A DNA stretch of 64,000 bases from Impatiens glandulifera (GCF_907164915.1 NC_061862.1:120121877-120185876); one strand, 5' to 3'. Positions 23,456-35,911 are shown, counted from the stretch's first letter. Program-made: numbers and translations. The notes: generated from the letters alone by a model not told the origin.

Positions 23456-24287
23456 GAAGAGATGACTGACGACCGGATGACCGAAGACCGGTTTACAATA
23501 ACCAAAGGGGTGAATATCAGCAATCCGGTGAAGGCAAAGAAATTCAGAAGGCACTAATAGACGATGATGGCGGGAGCTTATGGGCTTATACCGACTCGGA
23601 AACCGATGATGAAAGATTACCTTGCCTCATGACTAAGGAGGAAGAGGTATTTGATTTCTCTACCGAAGAGTTTACCAAGGAAGATATGGTCACTACTCTC
23701 AATGACATGGTCATTGAGTTTAAGAACCTATCTACTCTTGTACCAACCCGGCTGAATGTCCATACCGTATCAACCGAATAACTTCCAAACCGGTGAATCA
23801 AGTGGAACCAAGACTAATGAACCGATTGAACTATCCTATGAGAATGAGAAGCTCAAGGAGATAGCTCAAAGACATCCAAAATGCAAGTTTGACCTTGGAT
23901 ACAAAGGCGGTAAATCAACTAACTGGAAACATTCCAAAGAGTTGAATCTCAAACAAGAACAAACTTCCTTTCATAAAATTTGTTAATAGTAGCTCAACTG
24001 ATACTAAGGCAGATCATGACTCACAATTGGCTAAGGAAATTAAATATGTAAGTCCAACCGACACGGCTAAATGGCTTCATCTTGAGAGAAGGAAAGCCAA
24101 CCGGCCAGTAAGAAAAGAAACCGGTAAACATTCATATATAACAAATCAACATTCACCACCACGACACAATGAGGCACCTACGGGCAGACAGAGAGATGTC
24201 AAACTAGGTAACGGTGAAATAATTAAAACTACTACTGGGAAAGTCATCCGACTAATTCAAGTATGGATTCCCAAGGAACTAATCAAC
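23456..24287 (+). pseudogene. gag spacer of element B, cut by solo LTR
   Basis: The acidic segment (E-V-F-D-F-S-T-E-E-F-T, then TLNDMVIEF) and the later block P-T-D-T-A-K-W-L-H-L-E-R-R-K-A match the C and D spacers. The block ends VIRLIQVWIPKELINHG at 24292, where the nested LTR interrupts it. The frame resumes at 26489. Frameshifts are present between 23780 and 24020. Confidence 0.75.
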
Positions 24288-24292
24288 CACGG

Positions 24293-26483
24293 TGTAGACA
24301 CTCATTTTTTACCCCTCAATTTTATAGTTTATGCTTTTAATAAATCCGAGCCTATACAAGTTTTTTCGAACTCATTCACGGGCTCATTGCACGATTTATT
24401 TTAAAGACGGTTATTTTTAGAACAATTGAGTTTTTGAAAATAATTGATTTTGGATTCTTAATAAAGTTAAGATAGTAATTTTCCTATGTTACAAGGAAGT
24501 TATTATACTTAGAATATTCAAGGTTTTATTTAATTAATTACTTGGGTATTTATAAAAAAATAATAAAAAATAAAAATATTCTACAAAATATATATTAACG
24601 TTTTTATAAAATTTCGTTAGGTATATTTTGTTTTCTTTTAATTAGATTAGTTGTTAAGATTATTTTGTTAGATTAGTTGTGGATTAGATTTTATTTTATT
24701 TTTGAATAAGTTAGTTAGCATTTTCTTTTTTAATTAGAATGGTTCCTTATAAATAGGAATAATTAAAAATAAACTTGTTTTTTTTTGTGTTTTTAACAAA
24801 ATCTTTTTTTAGGATGAAGGGGTGTAAAGGGGATAACGGTGCAAAAATAGAAGATAACAGTGTTTACACAATCGTGAGAAGCACCCTAGGTCAAAGAAAA
24901 AAAAAGATGAAGGAAGAAGTTGCCAAGAAAAAAGGGAAGAAGTTACGAAGGATTCAACCGTGAGCATGAAGGTTTGGTCATTTTTTTTATTAAAAATTAA
25001 AATGACCAAGTATTACATCATTAATTTTTAAAGCTTAAATCCCATTGGATATTCCATGACATTTAGTGACATGTCAAGTGGAGATTGCTTCATTTAAAAT
25101 ATTTTGACATATTTTAAAATGGAAAAATCTTACCAACATCAAGGGTGTTAAGTGGGCCTTTGGGCCCTAGGGTTTCCCTTGTGAATTCCCTATAAATACC
25201 CCCTCTTAACACCTTAAAAGGGGACCTTCTAAACTTCAACTCTTCACCTTGACCTTCACCTTCCTCTCTCTCTTTTCACATTGCACGTGACATTCTTTTT
25301 TTTTTCTTTTCAAGACCCCAAATTTTAATATTCAAATACCGTTAGGCTGCCCCTTTGAAGTAAAAGAGTTCATCCACTTGAGTCAAGAAAGCAACCATCT
25401 TTGTGAGCTTCTTGACTTTACCTTGATTTTTTTGTCTTCAATAAGATTTCTTTTGTTCTTTCTATTATATAATATGATTGTATATATGATTATTAGCTAA
25501 TTAGGTCTTTAACTTTATGTATGATTTATGTAAACATTAATAACATACTTAACATGTAAATAAAATATAACTAAAAAAACAGAAAGTTTAATGTAAATAA
25601 AAGAAAGTAAAAAAAAGATGTTTTCTTTGTATAGTTTTATTATTATTATTATAGGATTATTATTATTTGAAATATATATTAATAAACATTTATAAAACTT
25701 TAAGGGCCTTTCGAATTTGACGAACCCTAAGTAAAAAACTTTCATTGTACAGTTTTGTTATTTTTATTATATTATTATTATTTGAATAATTAGATCTAAG
25801 ATGTTAAACTCTAAGTAAAAAATAATAAAAAAATTTCTTTGTACAGTTTTATTATTATTATATTATTATTATTTGAATAATTAGATGTTGAATTATATAT
25901 TAATAAACTTTTGTAAAACATTAAAGGCCATTTGAATTTGAAGAGTCTTAAGTAAAAAAATAAAAATAAAAACAATTTGTTTTCTTTGTACATTTTATTT
26001 GTTTTAGTTATCTTTTGTCTTTATTTATTTATTTTTATTTTTATTTTTTCCTTATCTCATACAAACCCTTTAATGCTTAAAATGGAAAAGTTCTAAAATG
26101 TAAAGCGTAAAAAAAATTAAAAAAAAGGCCAAAATTAATTAGTAGAGACCTTAAGGACGTTGTGGGACATAGCGTCTAAAAAACCCTTTCCCACACGTAA
26201 CCAAACGCCGAACTCATATCTCTTAAATTCCTAATTTTTGAAATTAGGTGGCGACTCTCTAGTCGCGAGGTTAATTAATATTGAAAAAAAAGTTAAAAAA
26301 GGCCTATGATACTTCCCATAGGATATGGAGTTGTCTACAAAGCCTTATTTTTAAAACATCAATTTTTCAAATATTAAAATTAATTCTCCTCACGTTTTGC
26401 AAAAAATAAATTTTTTTTAAGGAGTGTCCCAGAATTTTCAAACTAGTTGATCAAAAAAATATTTTTTAAAAACATCGATCACA
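24293..26483 (+). mobile_element. solo LTR (2191 bp) nested in element B, with target duplication
   Basis: The insert starts TGTAGACACTC and ends GATCACA (TG...CA, with TGT/ACA inverted ends). It is flanked by exact CACGG copies at 24288-24292 and 26484-26488. It has no ORF, PBS or polypurine tract inside. Promoter-like CCTTATAAATAGG (24748) and CCCTATAAATACCCC (25189) occur. The length and start sequence fit a long Ty3/gypsy-type LTR (Tat/Ogre-like), an inference. AT-rich (TTA)n stretches lie at 25640-25880. Confidence 0.85.
25189..25203 (+). promoter_or_regulatory. TATA box of the solo LTR
   Basis: CCCTATAAATACCCC is followed by a CT-rich leader (25240-25290). It is a strong plant-type core promoter by sequence. 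Confidence 0.5.
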
Positions 26484-26488
26484 CACGG

Positions 26489-27135
26489 ACCCAAGTAAAT
26501 GTGAGTACCAAATAGGTGTAAATATTTATTTTTGCAAATTAAGAAGAACAAGCATTTGGGAAACACGGAATGGTATCTGGACAGCGGTTGCTCTAAATAC
26601 ATGACCGGAAATAGCAGATTGCTAACCGATATTGTTTAGGAAGTCGGTGCAATGATCACTTTCGATGATAATTCTAAAGGTAGAGCCATGGGAAGGGTAA
26701 GATTGTCCATGAAAACTTAACTATAAGTAATTTACTTCTTGTTGAAAACTTGCATTTTAAAATGTGCATGTTTGAATTAGTAAAATGTGCGATGTAGGAT
26801 ATACGGTTGAATTTCACAAACATGCATGTTTAGTTAAGAATTCTCAGGGTAGCATTTTATTAACTGGAAATAGGTTAGGAAACATTTACAAAGTGGACTG
26901 GAAAACTAAAATAGAAAACCCGGTTTGCATGATAACTAAGAATGATTTAAACTGACTTTGGCATAAACGATTAAACCACCTGAACTTCAAAAATATTAAT
27001 GTTATTTGTACCAGAGAGTTAGTTCAAGGGATGCCTAACATGAAATTTGCAAAAGATAAAGTATGCTCTACATGTCAAATGGGGAAACAAATAAAGGCAA
27101 CTTTTAAAAATAAAGGGAATTATCAATCAAACTAA
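26489..27135 (+). pseudogene. protease and pre-integrase of element B
   Basis: After the linker comes EWYLDSGCSKYMTGN, with catalytic Asp intact (codon at 26580). A stop (26638) and frameshifts follow. The HHCC zinc segment of integrase is readable at 26957-27110 (WHKRLNHLNF ... VCSTCQMGKQIK). Copia protease would cut the Gag-Pol polyprotein. Confidence 0.85.
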
Positions 27136-28020
27136 TGCTTAGAATTGTTTTACATAGATTTATTTAGACCGGTTAGGGTCACAAGCCTAGGTGGTATGCA
27201 TTATACTATGGTTGTTATTGATGATTACTCTAGATTCATTTGGGTAATATTTTTGGTTTCTAAAAATGAAGCTACTCCAAACTTGATTAAACTTTTTAGA
27301 AGATTGCAAAATGAGAAATCAATACGTATAAATAAGATTAGAAGTGATAGAAGAATCGAATTTACAAATAGTACATTAATTGCATTTCTTGAGGATTCGG
27401 GTATTTTTCTCAAAAATTTTGGGCTGAGGCTATAAACATTGCATGTCATACACAAAACCGATCAATGATCAACAAACGGCTAAATAAAACATTGTTTTAA
27501 GTATACTATGACAGAGTTCCTAACATCCAGTATCTTAGGATCTTTGGCTGTAAATGTTATATTCACATCAACGGCAAAAATTATTTGACCGCTTTTGATG
27601 CTAAATCCGATGTCGTTGTAATGTTGGGTTATTCGGTAGTTAGTAAGGCATATATAGTGTATAACACTAGAAATTTAACTGTTGAACAATCTTAGCATGT
27701 TGTTTTTGATGAATCGGTTGAAAGTAATACCGCATCACCCTTTGATCTACATAATCGGATGGAAAATTTAAATATTCAATCTGATGATGAAGACGATGTT
27801 CCAGTTCTTAGAAGGTTTTTCTATGACCAATTAGTTAATGTTGAAACGTAGTCGGATCAAGCTGCTTCACAACAGGAAGTTGACACCTCAGTGTCTACTG
27901 AGGAAATCAGTCGGTTTGACTCTGTTCAGCCTATAGATATGTCTAACCTTGATCAAATAACTAGTCGCTTGGGAGATATAACCGGACCAAACCTTAAAAG
28001 GAATAAGATCATCATTCTGA
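27136..28020 (+). pseudogene. integrase of element B with internal deletion
   Basis: The open frame 27145-27435 gives the DDE core: D-L-F-R-P, VVIDDYSRFIW and I-R-S-D-R-R-I-E-F (first two Asp present). After LEDSG the sequence jumps to the WAEAIN helix (27420). This removes about 30 residues, including the PQQNG...ERRNRT segment with the catalytic Glu. The C-terminal part (FGCKCYIHI, GYSVVSKAYIVYN) follows with stops. The region to 28020 is the acidic linker towards RT. Confidence 0.85.
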
Positions 28021-28189
28021 ACTTATAATAGGTAACCCCTCATCACTCACTCGAACTAGGCATCAACGTTTGGAAGAATATGAAAACTCAGATTTCATAT
28101 CAAAAATTGAGCCGAAAAAGGTGGATGAAGCATTGTTAGATCCCGATTGGATCTTAGAAATGCAAGAGGAATTGAATTAGTTTGAGAAG

Positions 28190-29040
28190 AATAAAGTCTA
28201 GCATCTAGTTCCAAGACCGAAACATCAATCGGTTATAGGAACAAGATGGGTGTTCAGAAATAAACTCAATGAAAATGATTTGGTTACGAGGAACAAGGCC
28301 AGATTAGTGGCCCAAAGATATAAACAAGAAGAAGGCATTGATTTTGAAGAATCATTTTCTCATGTGACCATACTTGAAGGCATTAGAATTTTTCTTGTCT
28401 TTATGGCTTTCAAAAACTTCAAAGTATTTCAAATGGATGTTAAAAGTACATTTTTAAATGGTCAGTTAAATAAAGAGGTTTATGTTAAAAATCCATAATT
28501 AATTAGCCATGTGTATCGACTGGATAAGGCCCTTTACGGTCTAAAATAAGCTCCTAGAGGTTGGTATGATATTGTAACAAAATTCTTTTTCAATCATGAT
28601 TTCACATAGGCTCGGTAGATAAAACCTTATTTAAATTTTAGAAAAAGGGACACATTTTACTGGTTCGAATTTACGTGGAAGATATAATTTTCGGTTCAAC
28701 CGATTCTAAGTTATGTTAAAAATTTTCAAAAATAATGACCGACAAATTTGAAATGAGTATGATGAGAGAGTTGAGTTTCTTTCTAGGTCTCCGGGTTCGG
28801 CAGATCGAGGGAGAAACATTCATCAACCAATCCAAATATACAGCTGAATTGCTAAAGAAGTTCGGAATGGACAACTGCTCTGCAGCCGCTACCCCTATGA
28901 GTTCATCTATTAAATTAGACAAAGATGAGGATGGTCAAGGAGTAGACATTATGGCCTACCGAGGGATAATCGACTCACTATTGTACCTAACAACTAGTCG
29001 ATCGGGCATCTTGTTTGCGGTCGGAGTATGGGGATGATTC
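28190..29040 (+). pseudogene. reverse transcriptase of element B
   Basis: [28 protein letters not shown] and [19 protein letters not shown] are readable in 28230-28498. After several stops comes the active-site region, which reads IYVEDIIFGST (about 28672-28704) instead of YVDD, so one catalytic Asp is Glu. The thumb-side LKKFGMDNCSAAATPMS and AYRGIIDSLLYLT follow in an open frame to 29037. Confidence 0.9.
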
Positions 29041-29590
29041 CAAGCCAATCCTAAGAAATCACATTATACAGAGGCCAAAAGAATCTTATAATATTTAAAG
29101 GGCACTCAAGATGTGGGACTGTGGTATCCAAAGGATTCAAGCTTTAACCTAACTAGCTATTCTGATGCAGACTGCGCAGGTTGTAAAATAGACCAAAAGA
29201 GTATCAGCAGTATATGCCAGTTCCTAGGTGACCGTCTTGTCTCCTGGTATAGCAAGAAATAGACTCCAGTTGCTACTTCAACAGCAGAGGTGGAGAATCT
29301 TGCGGTCTGAAGCTACTGTGCTCAACTCCTTTGGATCCAACAACAACTGAAAGATTTTGGAATAACTGTTGAGGAATCTCCGATCTTCTGTGACAACACC
29401 AGCGCGATAGCTATTACATACAATCCAGTGTTGCACTCAAGAACAAAACATACCGACATCAGACATCATTTCACCCGAGAGCATGTATAGCAGAAGCACA
29501 TCCGCTGGAATACGTCTCGACTGATCAACAAGTAGTCGACATCTTCACAAAGTCATTACCTGAAGCTAAGATTTCTTTCTTTTGAAACAT
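29041..29590 (+). pseudogene. RNase H of element B
   Basis: GLWYPKDSSFNLTSYSDADCA (split by stops), the SWYSKK...TSTAEVE region and the DIRHHF segment define the copia RNase H, which degrades template RNA. The terminal K-S-L-P-E-A-K peptide ends near 29580. Stops at 29036, 29089, 29261 and 29309 inactivate it. Confidence 0.85.
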
Positions 29591-30160
29591 TTTAGGACTT
29601 GCTGATAGCGGTCAACTTCTTCCTTAAATGTTGCTGCATGTTTTTCAAAAACACTCATCTCATAAAAAACTGGGACATGGTCTCATGGAGAAACTCACGC
29701 TTCTCAAATCATGCGCATGGAACTTTTTGAAAACTGATCGGATATATTTCGAAAACTTGCATTCCATTTTAAAAAAACGGTCAGAACTTTATCCATTATG
29801 TGCATGAAAAATCAATGGGATAAAAACTCAAGTATGTTAAAATGGACAAATGTCTTTGGTTGAGGTTGGTTAAATCAACTTATCAAATTATATGTACACA
29901 AATCAAGTGGTTCAAGTGATTTGGATAAAAAAATGGAATTATTTTCAAAATTTAATAACTACTACCTAACCAGCGAGTACTTATTTAAAATGGAATAATC
30001 TATCTCGAAAAACCGGTCATGAAAAACCAACCGATTATGTACATTTTAATTTCAGTTAGTTTATTTTCTGGTCAACATGGGACGATTGGACATTGTTTGT
30101 CATGCATGCTTGAAAATAATACTGTGAAAAAGAAAAATATATACATCTCAAACAACATGA
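29591..30160 (+). other. non-coding spacer before accessory ORFs (B)
   Basis: No coding signal. Contains scattered CGGTC motifs, and corresponds to 2101-2789 of element A. Confidence 0.5.
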
Positions 30161-30172
30161 AGACACGTGTCT
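30161..30172 (+). promoter_or_regulatory. G-box palindrome upstream of accessory ORF 3
   Basis: AGACACGTGTCT is a perfect 12-bp palindrome centred on CACGTG, the plant G-box bound by bHLH/bZIP factors. It lies ~287 bp before the ATG of copy 3. The same palindrome is ~300 bp before copy 6, and a one-base variant ~270 bp before copy 7. Confidence 0.55.
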
Positions 30173-30370
30173 ATCACTGTTCAGAGAAAGACTAACACTC
30201 CACCTAAACAGTATGTCTTGAAAATATAACAAAAATATGATTCTCATCATCACTTCTCTTGGAAATAACAAATATTTCTAAATCTAAGTATAATACTACT
30301 ATACATGCTAACCGATCTCTGGTTGTTTAAATGCCACATCATTTCTCATTTCAAAACTAACTCTCAACCA

Positions 30371-30382
30371 TACTTAAGAAAA
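30371..30382 (+). promoter_or_regulatory. degenerate TATA region of accessory ORF 3
   Basis: ATACTTAAGAAA aligns with CTATTTAAGAAA upstream of copy 4 and is 77-88 bp from the ATG. Confidence 0.35.
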
Positions 30383-30458
30383 TCATCAAGCAAATTGCCT
30401 TGCTTTCTTGCAAACAAAGTTCTTCTCTCGACTTTTAATCAGTTTCTCAATCTGAAGA

Positions 30459-31010
30459 TGTTGAAATCCAATGTCTACTTCAATCCCTTGAAAGATCCGG
30501 TTTACGAAAATTCTTGGAGGACCGGTACGTTATTGACTACAATGTAGTCAATAAATTTTTCAGCACCGCCAAGGTCATTCAGGGGGATATTATCCTCACT
30601 CAAGTTCACGGTAAAACTATCTTCTTTAGTAAGATAGATCTTGCCCTGAGTTGCGGTCTACCCACTGAAGGTTTTACGGATCTCACCTTCCCTCCAATGG
30701 TCATTAATGAGATGCGTCATCACTTTTCTGCTTCTATGAATCTGATGAATTCTTGGGGACCCCAAGAGCTCTCTTCAAAACGAGTTCCAAATTCTGAGTG
30801 AAATCCTGAGCAAAAATATTTTTTGAAATTTTTTGAAATGATGGTTGCCATCACCGAAGGCACTTCGGTGAATTGGTCCCGAATCATATTCAACAATCTG
30901 AAGGAGATGATTATCTCCAATAAAAGACATACCGGATATGCTCCATAGCTATGCGGTATGTTTTTTGACATCAACATCTATCTCGGCCCAGCTGCTGACA
31001 AAGGATAGGA
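30459..31010 (+). pseudogene. accessory ORF copy 3 (short type) of element B
   Basis: After ATG 30459 a frameshift leads into the family domain: L-E-R-S-G-L-R-K-F-L-E-D, V-V-N-K-F-F, GLPTEGFTDL (LPTEG at 30658-30672) and MVAITEGTSVNWSRIIFNN, then stops near 30945. The middle is damaged (stop at 30799, frameshift). It is about 180 residues, a domain-only version without the long tail of copies 5 and 6. First of three tandem accessory ORFs. The function is unknown. No catalytic signature, signal peptide or membrane segment is visible. Confidence 0.75.
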
Positions 31011-31497
31011 TCCAAGCACGCCTTCACCAGATGGACAAAGCAAAAGCTAGAAAAACTACGGCTATTGGCCTATCCCACTACTAGTTCTAGGATCCATCTG
31101 TTTAAAAATGTGTGAATCTCGAATCCATACCGAATATTTTGATAGTTTTTCGGTTATTAAAGTTCTCGGTTATAATAAAATTCGTTCTTAAAACTTCGGT
31201 TTAATTATCAAATGCTTAATTTTTAACTAGTCACGCTGTCAGGGAGAAGATACCGGTTCTCAAGTCTAAACCGAATATTTTAAAAACAAAGCCTACACTT
31301 AATTATTTTTCAAAAATCTTGACCAGTCAATGTAGGCAGGACAGTCTACGTTACACTTTCCTAAGATACATCTTTGAAAATGGAATATTTTGTTCAAGTC
31401 TCAAAAAGCATTCACTTTGGGAATATTGACAAGATATCTCCTAACGGATAAATCTTTTCAATAAATGAAGACATTAAATGCTTTCAAAACCATTCAA
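31011..31497 (+). other. intergenic spacer between accessory ORFs 3 and 4
   Basis: No ORF. Contains CGGTTAT and ACCGGT-type motifs and the promoter of copy 4 at its end. Confidence 0.4.
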
Positions 31498-31509
31498 CTA
31501 TTTAAGAAA
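31498..31509 (+). promoter_or_regulatory. TATA box of accessory ORF 4
   Basis: CTATTTAAGAAA lies ~90 bp before ATG 31588, followed by a leader with CTCTCTCTCTAGA. Confidence 0.5.
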
Positions 31510-31587
31510 CTCTTCATCACAAACAAATTCACAACATCTTTCGTCTCTCTCTCTAGATTAAAATTTCTTTCTCTCAAAACTATCTAG

Positions 31588-32291
31588 ATGAACCCAAACC
31601 TTCGATCATCTCTAATCATTGATTTCGATTCTACTCTAACCTATAGAACAAGTGGAATCATCTTTGAACCACTTGTCAATTCTGGTCTGTGGAAATTCAT
31701 AGAATGATTCGACTCTATTTTGGACTCGAAAGTAATCGATTTCTTCGATAATGCCACTATATTGGAAGATGGAAGAATTATCGTTTTTGTGCAACAATTA
31801 CCCTTCTTGATCTCTGAAGAATCGTTTTCCGAACTCTTCGACTTGCCATCGGAAGGCTTTTCGGATTTTCCCTCTCCTTCCATATCTGCACATGAGGAGT
31901 TTTCTTACTTCTTCTCCAACACTTCCAATCCGGTCCACTGTCACGGTCTGATATCTTTCTTTGCCCCCTATTTGAAATCTTCCACGACATCATTCAACGA
32001 TCCATTTTGGGACATGTGATGAATCAGTACTCTACTCGGTAGGTGTATGAAATGATGGTTGCCATAGCCTGCGAAATACCCATCAACTGGGCTTTTATCA
32101 TCTTCAACAACTTGAAGAAGATGATCGAATCCCCTAGAAGAAGGGTCGGCTATGCGCCTCAAATTAGCCGGTACATTCGCTCTATCATTCCAATTTCAGA
32201 CCTTAGACTGGGAACCCCAGTTAGTCCGGCCAACATCCTGACCGAAGAATTGATGGAAAGATGGATCCAGATGATACAATCCAGGACTTAG
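31588..32291 (+). pseudogene. accessory ORF copy 4 (short type) of element B
   Basis: From ATG 31588 the frame reads SLIIDFDSTL, then a stop at 31705. It reopens as ESFSELFDLPSEGFSDF (LPSEG at 31843-31857), and after two stops and a frameshift as MVAIACEIPINWAFIIFNN, ending at 32291. Overall ~234 codons with only the shared domain. The N-terminus matches copy 2 of element A. Same unknown function as the other copies; probably independently promoted. Confidence 0.78.
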
Positions 32292-32686
32292 GAATTTTTC
32301 TTCGTATTTAACCGTTTTCAATCTACAACCGATTATTTTGTTGTATGACCGGTTGTTCTACCTAACCGGACTATATTTGCCTTTTAAAAGTAACTGCTTA
32401 ATTTAAATGAATGTGCATTACTTTTATCTTTTACCGTTCATCATTTTTCGGTTCATTGTTAATTCGGTTTAGTTTTAATCCGGTTATACCACTTTAATTC
32501 AGATCATTCCAAATTTACCACTTAAACTTACCATCAAAAAAGCTTACCGCCCACTGTTTATCATCCGCATTTACCGTTGATCTCTTTCCGTTAAAAAGTT
32601 ACCGCAATAACTTTTGGAGGGAAAGTTGGCGCCTTTTTGCTGAGAGGGTGTGACGGTTCGACGACATAACCTCCACAACCGATCAT
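32292..32686 (+). other. spacer between accessory ORFs 4 and 5
   Basis: No ORF. Rich in ACCGGT, CCGATT and CGGTTC motifs that also occur in the U3 of element B's LTR. Confidence 0.45.
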
Positions 32687-32700
32687 TTATATAAATAAAT
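32687..32700 (+). promoter_or_regulatory. TATA box of accessory ORF 5
   Basis: TTATATAAATAAAT is 89-102 bp upstream of ATG 32789, with a CTCTCTCTAG leader between. Confidence 0.6.
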
Positions 32701-32788
32701 CTTGAACATTACTTTACTCTCTCTAGAAATCTCTCTTGCTATTACATCTTATCTCTCGACATTTCTTATGTTTTTCAAAACTTTTACC

Positions 32789-35700
32789 ATGGGACGTGAT
32801 AGTGCACTCTTTGTTCATATCATTAGGTTGATTTCGAGGAGATTCAACAAAATGGAACGGAGGAGGTTCAAAGGCTGATGGATGCTATCAAGAACTCGTG
32901 GATAGAGTTCTTCCTTGGAGGTCTATTCGTCTTGCATCAAGATGAAGTTAAGGTGTTCTTCGAGAATGAAAAACTGAAGAAGAATGCCATCCATGCAATG
33001 GTGGGAAGTCAGAACTTCCAGATAACGGAGGAGGTTTTTGCAAAGGCCCTTTATCTCCCAACAGAGGGGCGGGATTTTCTGACCGACTTATCGGAAGAAG
33101 ATTATCAACTCGGATGAACTGGTAGAGTTCACCGGAAGGAAAAGTGCATTAAAATTTGAATATCGGCTGCTATTTGATATCGTCTCCAAATCCATTCAAG
33201 GAAAAGGAGGTAATTTCGACAACATTACCCTGTTCAAATTCGAGATTATGGCCGGAATTATTCGTGGTGACAAGATAAACTAGGTCGGTGCCCTGTTTGA
33301 AATTCTATGTAAAATGGTTGCTAGGAAGAAGGACTGGTCCTTAGGGTATGCGGTGCAGATCGGCAAGATTCTGACCCAACTTCAGATTCCAATCACTCCA
33401 GGTACCGTTCTTCCTTAGAATAAGATTATGAACTTTGTGAATATTTGGAAGAGCTTGGTTCGAGCCGAAAAGGCTAAAGCACCAAGGGAAAACCAAACGA
33501 AAGAGAAAGAATCGAAGACTAAGAAGCCAAAGGTGAAAGAAACCAAGGAAACGACTAAGAAAGGGAAGAAGTCGGTCGCTGAGAAAATGGCAAGTGAGGC
33601 AACCAACAGCGATAAAACATATACTGCATCCACCAGACCAGAAAACCGCGAAAGTACTCCTTTACAAACTCCAGTTGATGTTCAGATTCAAGTCGAACGT
33701 GTTCAAAATCCTGAAAATCCTAAAAATCCGGAGCATCCTACTCGTTCTAAATCATCGGCCAACGTAACCGGTCGATCAAAATCTAAAGAAGCTTTTATTC
33801 CTGAGGTAAGTACCCCTACTCCAGCTACTACCTCTGTACCTAGAAATTCTGAAATTCAACATGTTGGGCCTGCAACCTTAGAGGTTCAACATAGAACGTC
33901 GGATATCATTGATAATATTGTAGAAGATGTCAATCGGTTGGTTGAAACCGATGTGATGAGTATCCGAATTGAAACCGGTCAGATAGCTGAAACTAACTAG
34001 TCAGATAATGATGAGCAAGTCGATGAGACGACTGTAAGGAATGATGAACAAGCCGACGAACGGCTCAAAGACATGTTGAACATGCCGACAAGACGTTTGA
34101 AGGAAATGAAGAAGAGATGTTGGGTGAACACTCTCCGGCACATGAGAGTGCCCACACCGATGGAGGTCCAACCGGACCGGTTGATGAAGAAAACCTTTCA
34201 ATCGGACCTGATCAAAATCCAACTCAGGAGGAGACGGCTAATAATACAGTCATTCTGAATTCTGAGATACCGAACTTTAGAATGACCAATGCTAGGGTCG
34301 ATGAAATTTTTGATGGCATTCTCAAAATTGTTGCGGAAGACGCTCATGATTTATCAAACTCGTTCTATGAATGGTCGAGACTAAGAACTGAAACACTATT
34401 TGAGGACATGCTCACAGATTATTTTGAAGCCAACAGGTGGTCCAACTTAATAAACTTGGAGAGAAAGGTGACGGAGCTCGCCAAGACATCATTCGTACCG
34501 TTAGCCATGTCAAGGGCAAGTTTGGTAGAAACTAACGTAAAATTAAAGGTATTAACGTCAACAATGGAAACCAATTATCAAAATCATATGGTTAATGGTG
34601 GAGTAACTGGGGTAGATAAGAGCGTGTTGGATGCACTGGAATCGGTTGTAGAGAGACTTCAAGCCGATATAAAGAGGATGGAGGAAGAAACCGAGAGGAA
34701 TGTTGCAATGTACTTCACTCCGGTTGAAGAGGCTGACCGACAAGGGAAACAACCTGAACAAACAACTTTTGAGGTTGGTCAATCATCCAGACAAGTAGGG
34801 GATGAACATGAAGAAAGTCAACCGGAATCTCCCTCCACGTCCCAATAAAAAGATGGATCAACGACTTCTCCATCCACCGCAAATGTCCAGGGAAAGGACA
34901 CAAATGTTGATAAGTCTCCATCGAGTAAGTCTCCTAACAGAAATGAATATATAAAGAACAACCCTCCAAGACAGACCGCCGAACTCTATCATTATCGGTT
35001 CATTTTGCGCCTCCGGTACAGAATCAAGTTTTTATTCCATTTCCGGATGAAATGAAGGCGTTCATCTAGAAAACACTTGATATTATTAAGAATGTTGAAA
35101 AGGTCACGTATCAAACACTTGAGATGGTGCAAGCCATGTCGGTCCAGTTAGATGAGTTGGCAAGAGTCAAAGTCGTTGCCAATGAAGAACAGATACGAAG
35201 AGATGAAGATATGGCCAGAAAAATCAGGCCGACGATGAAGAGACGGCACGGCTTGCCAAGGAAACCGAACTTACCGATGTAGAGTTAGCCTAGAAAATTC
35301 AAGACGAGGAGGATAATCCTGAAGCGGCTATATAAGAAAACGCCAATGCGGGTAGAAACTTTCAGCAACACTATATTTTAGCTGTGGAAAATGAAGAAAG
35401 GAGACAGAAATCCACCCCAATTGCCAAACAGACAAGAGCTCAGGAAAAGAAATGAAAAAGAGTACAAGCAACAGTAGTTCTAGCCGGTGCCGCACACACA
35501 AGTATTCAGACGGCTGCGAATCCAGCCGGTGGTTTCAACTATCCAACCGCTGAAGAAGAAGAGGAAGATGTTGCACCTCTAAATCCAAGAATGTATCGGT
35601 TTGCAATCTCCACCACACCGATTTCACCAGCTCCAATTCAATATATCCGCTCTAGTGCGCGGTCAGATCAAGGAACTAGAGCAGACGCCGTTGAACACTT

Positions 35701-35881
35701 TATGCAGAGTCAGAGATCCTCACCATTCCAAGCTCATGCTCAACCGATGAGACACCAATAGTCGGTTGGATTCTCAAATCAACCGGATGGCAATTTCCAA
35801 GATCTAACTGTTGCGAGAACGGGTTTCGTATATAGATGGGTCCACGACAGGATCAACCAACCGGACAAAAGGGGACAATAA
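32789..35881 (+). pseudogene. accessory ORF copy 5 (long type) of element B
   Basis: It starts MGRDSALFVHIIRL, and the family domain follows with frameshifts: LYLPTEGRDFL (LPTEG 33055-33069), then GGNFDNITLFKFEIMAGIIRGD. From 33428 it becomes a long hydrophilic tail. It has a Lys-rich segment (33470-33600), a Ser/Thr/Pro-rich linker, then an open frame of 243 codons (34117-34848) with predicted helices such as LESVVERLQADIKRMEEE. Coiled-coil and Gln/Pro-rich peptides run to the stop at 35879. About 1030 codons in all. The N-terminus matches copy 1 of element A. The long tail distinguishes it from copies 3 and 4. The domain's role is unknown. Confidence 0.8.
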
Positions 35882-35907
35882 TCTCGCAACCTTTAAAATT
35901 TCCATTT

Positions 35908-35911
<4 letters not shown>

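Noticed and set aside
24775..24963. Lys-rich ORF as a small gene
   Set aside because: It lies inside the solo LTR downstream of a TATA box and has no homologous feature; LTR leader sequence is the simpler reading.
32692..35881. Envelope-like gene making B a retrovirus-like element
   Set aside because: No signal peptide, membrane anchor or Cys-rich ectodomain is visible in any accessory ORF.
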